A DNA stretch of 43,910 bases, from the NCBI GenBank assembly GCA_015523195.1, contig WAKU01000086.1, positions 1-43,910 on the forward strand, given 5' to 3'. A program made the position numbers and the translations under genes. The notes under the pieces are model-generated. The model was not told the DNA's origin. It made no database searches and was given only the letters and a program-made list of their open reading frames with translations. This DNA is from Thermococcus sp. (GTDB taxonomy: Archaea; Methanobacteriota_B; Thermococci; Thermococcales; Thermococcaceae). Positions 41,568 through 43,910 of the stretch are shown here, one piece after another. Positions within the stretch are counted from its first letter, which is position 1. Each line of letters opens with the position of its first letter.

Positions 41568-42272
41568 TCAAGAGACTCTGATTACCTGAATACTGCTTTT
41601 ACCCTCTCTTAACTCAAAAACAACCAAAAGCAGAACCGAATCCAAGATGAGGAACGACCACGCCGATTTACCTGCGAAAAACGCAACTGTTAACCCATGG
41701 TACAGCACCGGTGAGAGAAACGCAATGACCGGCATTCTCATTGCCTTTCTCTCGATTGTTATTGCGTCCTCATCGAAAAATTCCTTTAGGAGTCCGTAGA
41801 AACCTCCCCCCGCCCCAACCGCAAAGGAAAGCCAAGCCCAGTCTCCAAACCTCAGCGTTAGCCCAAGCATGAACAGCAGTGCCGCTGTCATGTTAATAAA
41901 CACTGTATATTTCCTGTATGATGAACAAGCAACTGTAAATAGACTGGCGTACAACAGCAGGTAACCAAGGAGGATTATTCCCACACCACTAAAACCTCCA
42001 GCCCATGGGGTAAGGGCCAAGAGAGGAGCCAAACTGATGTAACTTGATAGTATCTTGAGCTTTAGTAGTTCAGACGGATAGGAACGCTTGAAGAGGAGGG
42101 CCCCTAAAAGTGAGGGCACGAGCAATGCAAATAGTATAACATACGCCATAACGTCCCAGTAAATTTCCTCCTGGGGGTTATCCACATAAATAAAAAATCC
42201 CATTGACGTAACAAACAAGTAGACTGAAATATAAGAAAGTAGGGAAAAAGTATAATACTCACGAGTTCCCAT
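41568..42272 (-). CDS. Polytopic membrane protein of the right-end cluster
   Basis: A 234-residue protein with about seven hydrophobic helices (FSLLSYISVYLFVTSMGFFI, MAYVILFALLVPSLLGALLF, FSGVGIILLGYLLLYASLFT, AVGAGGGFYGLLKEFF among others) and a short charged C-terminus. I do not recognise the family. Codon use is AT-rich (many ATA, AGA, TTA codons) compared with the left part of the window. ATG 42272 is chosen over GTG 42281 because GGGTGA lies 5 nt upstream. The ribosome site overlaps the restored stop of the frameshifted gene at 42278, so the genes are likely one operon. Confidence 0.72.
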   Translation of the reverse strand: MGTREYYTFSLLSYISVYLFVTSMGFFIYVDNPQEEIYWDVMAYVILFALLVPSLLGALLFKRSYPSELLKLKILSSYISLAPLLALTPWAGGFSGVGIILLGYLLLYASLFTVACSSYRKYTVFINMTAALLFMLGLTLRFGDWAWLSFAVGAGGGFYGLLKEFFDEDAITIERKAMRMPVIAFLSPVLYHGLTVAFFAGKSAWSFLILDSVLLLVVFELREGKSSIQVIRVS

Positions 42273-42277
42273 TTGCC

Positions 42278-42872
42278 TCACCCTCCTGTTACATCGTTTC
42301 CGTCATTTCCTGTGTCTGGTGTCGGAGCAAACAACCAGTCATGGAGATCCGTTACGTTTACACCCTGCAGTTATCTTATACCACCACCCGAGCACCACAG
42401 CATAGGGGAGTACATATAAAGATCGGACTATAACCACAACAACTAAAATTTGAATTCCCATTGCTAACTTAAAGACTTTGTTCCGGTTGTTCAAAGAGAA
42501 ACTCTGAGAAATCCTCTTATAGGGCAGAACCAAAATCAACAAAATGTAGAGAAGCCCTGTATATTGAGCGAGTTTATTGGTACTCATTACAAAAAACACG
42601 CCCGCTGGAGGAAGATATGAAAGAAGGAGTGCACTTAGATTGTTAATCTTTTTTTCCGGAAACAATCTATACCATATGGCCAATCCCAACGCCATCAACC
42701 ACAGGAGAATTGACATATATGCCGCTTGAATATCTGAATGAGCCCCATACTCCAGAGAAGCTATGAAAGAAAGCCATACAACTAACCCGGAGATGCTACC
42801 TAGGACGCCACCGAAAAAATAACTAACAACAAAAATAAGAGTCAAAAAGATGAAAATTGATAAGTCGAACAT
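42278..42872 (-). pseudogene. Membrane protein of the right-end cluster, frameshifted near its C-terminus
   Basis: The track ORF stops at 42339 with WYKITAGCKRNGSP. One base fewer at the GGG near 42363-42365 would restore ITAGVNVTDLHDWLFAPTPD and an acidic tail GNDGNDVTGG, whose TGA (42280-42278) overlaps the next gene's ribosome site just as the other genes in this cluster do. The span is 3n+1, consistent with one inserted base. The body has about six helices (FIFLTLIFVVSYFFGGVLGS, MSILLWLMALGLAIWYRLF, LLYILLILVLPYKRI, ILVVVVIVRSLYVLPYAVVL). Family unknown; AT-rich codon use. It starts with ATG 42872, 6 nt after the upstream stop. Confidence 0.68.
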
Positions 42873-42878
42873 ACTCCA

Positions 42879-43910
42879 TCACTCCCCAACAACATCGTTG
42901 TTATCCTGTTCCTGCGGGAAGTGCCCATTCCCAATAATCTCCTCGAGTGTCCACTGAATGTCGTTTTCATGTGTTACTCCATAAACGCCAAGGGTTATTA
43001 ATATTCCCACAGGATCTGAGGACACAGCTGTCCTGACAAAACCACCAATCTCTGTTAGAGTCAATCCGTAGTTTATAATGCCATCGGTTTCATCTCCTTT
43101 AAAGGGAACTACAGTTATCACGTCTGAAACTGGATAATTCAGCTCAGTGAACTTTGCTTCAATTAAATAGGAGTGCCCAACAAACTTACCAAGATATGTC
43201 TTATAAATAGGCTTTCCAAAGTAATAATCCGCAAGCTCGTCGTTTATATCTATGGTTATTGTTAAGTCCTCCTGCATGTTTGTTGGGGTCAGGGTTACAG
43301 TTTTCCTACTAACTATCACACCACTCAGTCCGTCAGGCCACACTTTCTTCCCACCGAAATCCACTTCCTCCAGATTTAAGGTTACTGTGGCAGGCCTCCT
43401 CAATCCAAGGTGAACAGTGCACGTGGTTGACTCACCCAAAGGAACCACCGCCGGATTACAGCTCATATTGGCTATTATGTTTCCTACTGGATTCACTTCT
43501 ACTGTTGTCTTGCTCCAGTGTTCTTCCCCTTCCCCGTTGGGTTTTCCATCGTAATTGTCGAGGAAGAGTTTGAAAGTATGCTCCCCAGCACCGTAAACCG
43601 TGTAGGAGAAGGTGATGTTCTTCTCCCCGTTAGCCGGAATCCTCCCCTCTAAACCATCAATCCTCTTGATGACAGCTCCACTCTCATCCTCAACAAAACC
43701 AACCAGCGAAAGAACCCCACTCTCATAATTCCTAACCTCAACAGTAAAGTAAACCGGCCCCCCACCAACAACTTCCTCAGGGAAAACTTTGAGTGCCGCC
43801 CCAAAGATCTGATAGCTGGGGCTGACCCTAATAGTGCCATTTATGCTGTTTGAACCGCCCCCGCCGTCCACACGTGGGGCGGAAGCTTCTGGCCCGATGG
43901 ACACGGTTCC
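42879..43910 (-). CDS. Extracellular beta-domain protein, N-terminus beyond window
   Basis: The frame is open to the window edge, so the GTG at 43904 is probably internal. The visible ~343 residues contain two Ig/CARDB-like beta domains: one with PVYFTVEVRNYESGVLSLVG and AGEHTFKLFLDNYDG, another with NMSCNPAVVPLGESTTCTVH, where two Cys could form a disulfide, and RRPATVTLNLEEV. A further segment follows (SHVIEAKF-like, DVITVVPFKG), then a moderately hydrophobic stretch (VGILITLGVYGV) and an acidic end NDVVGE. Several N-x-S/T sites suit glycosylation outside the cell. It is probably a surface component made with the small membrane proteins downstream. Confidence 0.7.
   Translation of the reverse strand, partial: GTVSIGPEASAPRVDGGGGSNSINGTIRVSPSYQIFGAALKVFPEEVVGGGPVYFTVEVRNYESGVLSLVGFVEDESGAVIKRIDGLEGRIPANGEKNITFSYTVYGAGEHTFKLFLDNYDGKPNGEGEEHWSKTTVEVNPVGNIIANMSCNPAVVPLGESTTCTVHLGLRRPATVTLNLEEVDFGGKKVWPDGLSGVIVSRKTVTLTPTNMQEDLTITIDINDELADYYFGKPIYKTYLGKFVGHSYLIEAKFTELNYPVSDVITVVPFKGDETDGIINYGLTLTEIGGFVRTAVSSDPVGILITLGVYGVTHENDIQWTLEEIIGNGHFPQEQDNNDVVGE

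Noticed and set aside
1-43910. CRISPR arrays
   Set aside because: No regularly spaced 28-30 nt repeats, including those typical of Thermococcales, were seen.

Overview
The window is chromosomal DNA from a hyperthermophilic euryarchaeon of the Thermococcales, most likely a Thermococcus of moderate GC content. The support is a set of characteristic genes: a three-subunit RPA operon, an AGOG DNA glycosylase, a Clp1-like RNA kinase, a digeranylgeranylglyceryl phosphate synthase, a protein ending in a CGP-CTERM-type sorting tail, archaeal TATA boxes with GGTG-type ribosome binding sites, and CCA-encoding tRNA genes.

Layout. 1-1214: end of an ABC permease and its ATPase. 1259-6003: a polyprenol-phosphate glycosyltransferase diverging from tRNA-Pro/truA, an XPB-like helicase and a UbiD-family decarboxylase (likely isoprenoid synthesis). 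6000-12547 (minus): an ABC-2 exporter with one frameshifted permease, AGOG, a beta-RFAP synthase-like GHMP enzyme, an AI-2E-type membrane protein and SppA. 12642-15541 (plus): helical-repeat protein, PQ-loop protein, phosphoribosyltransferase, small hypothetical protein, membrane-anchored metal-binding protein. 15542-20354 (minus): a complete BMP-type nucleoside ABC importer. 20474-26545: ftsY, a TIM-barrel isomerase-like gene, an extracellular thioredoxin-fold protein, scpB and rpa41-rpa14-rpa32. 26566-28871 (minus): hypothetical, DGGGP synthase, Clp1-like kinase. 28998-33661: regulators, a TusA-like/DUF1858 protein divergent from a DUF438-PAS sensor, and an M24-fold protein that has lost most metal ligands. 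33730-35669: tRNA-Leu, hypothetical, Sm-like protein, MobB-like GTPase fused to an Fe-S domain. 35906-39749: a TAXI-type TRAP transporter operon. 39805-40232: two small paralogous genes missing from the ORF track.

The most informative non-coding feature is at 40363-40576 (minus). Three consecutive hairpins each end in ACA, each ACA lies 15 nt from the base of the upper stem, two contain K-turn-like GA/GAUGA elements, and a TATA box sits at the expected place. I read it as a three-module H/ACA pseudouridylation guide RNA. tRNA-Glu follows.

To the right of tRNA-Glu (40792-43910) the composition becomes AT-rich and the content looks accessory. There is a 508-bp stretch without a convincing gene, then a minus-strand cluster encoding a large extracellular protein (cut by the window edge) and three small membrane proteins. 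Two of those are broken, one by a frameshift and one by an in-frame stop. This cluster is unassigned and is the best candidate for an undescribed system, although its damaged genes may mean it is decaying or that the sequence has errors.
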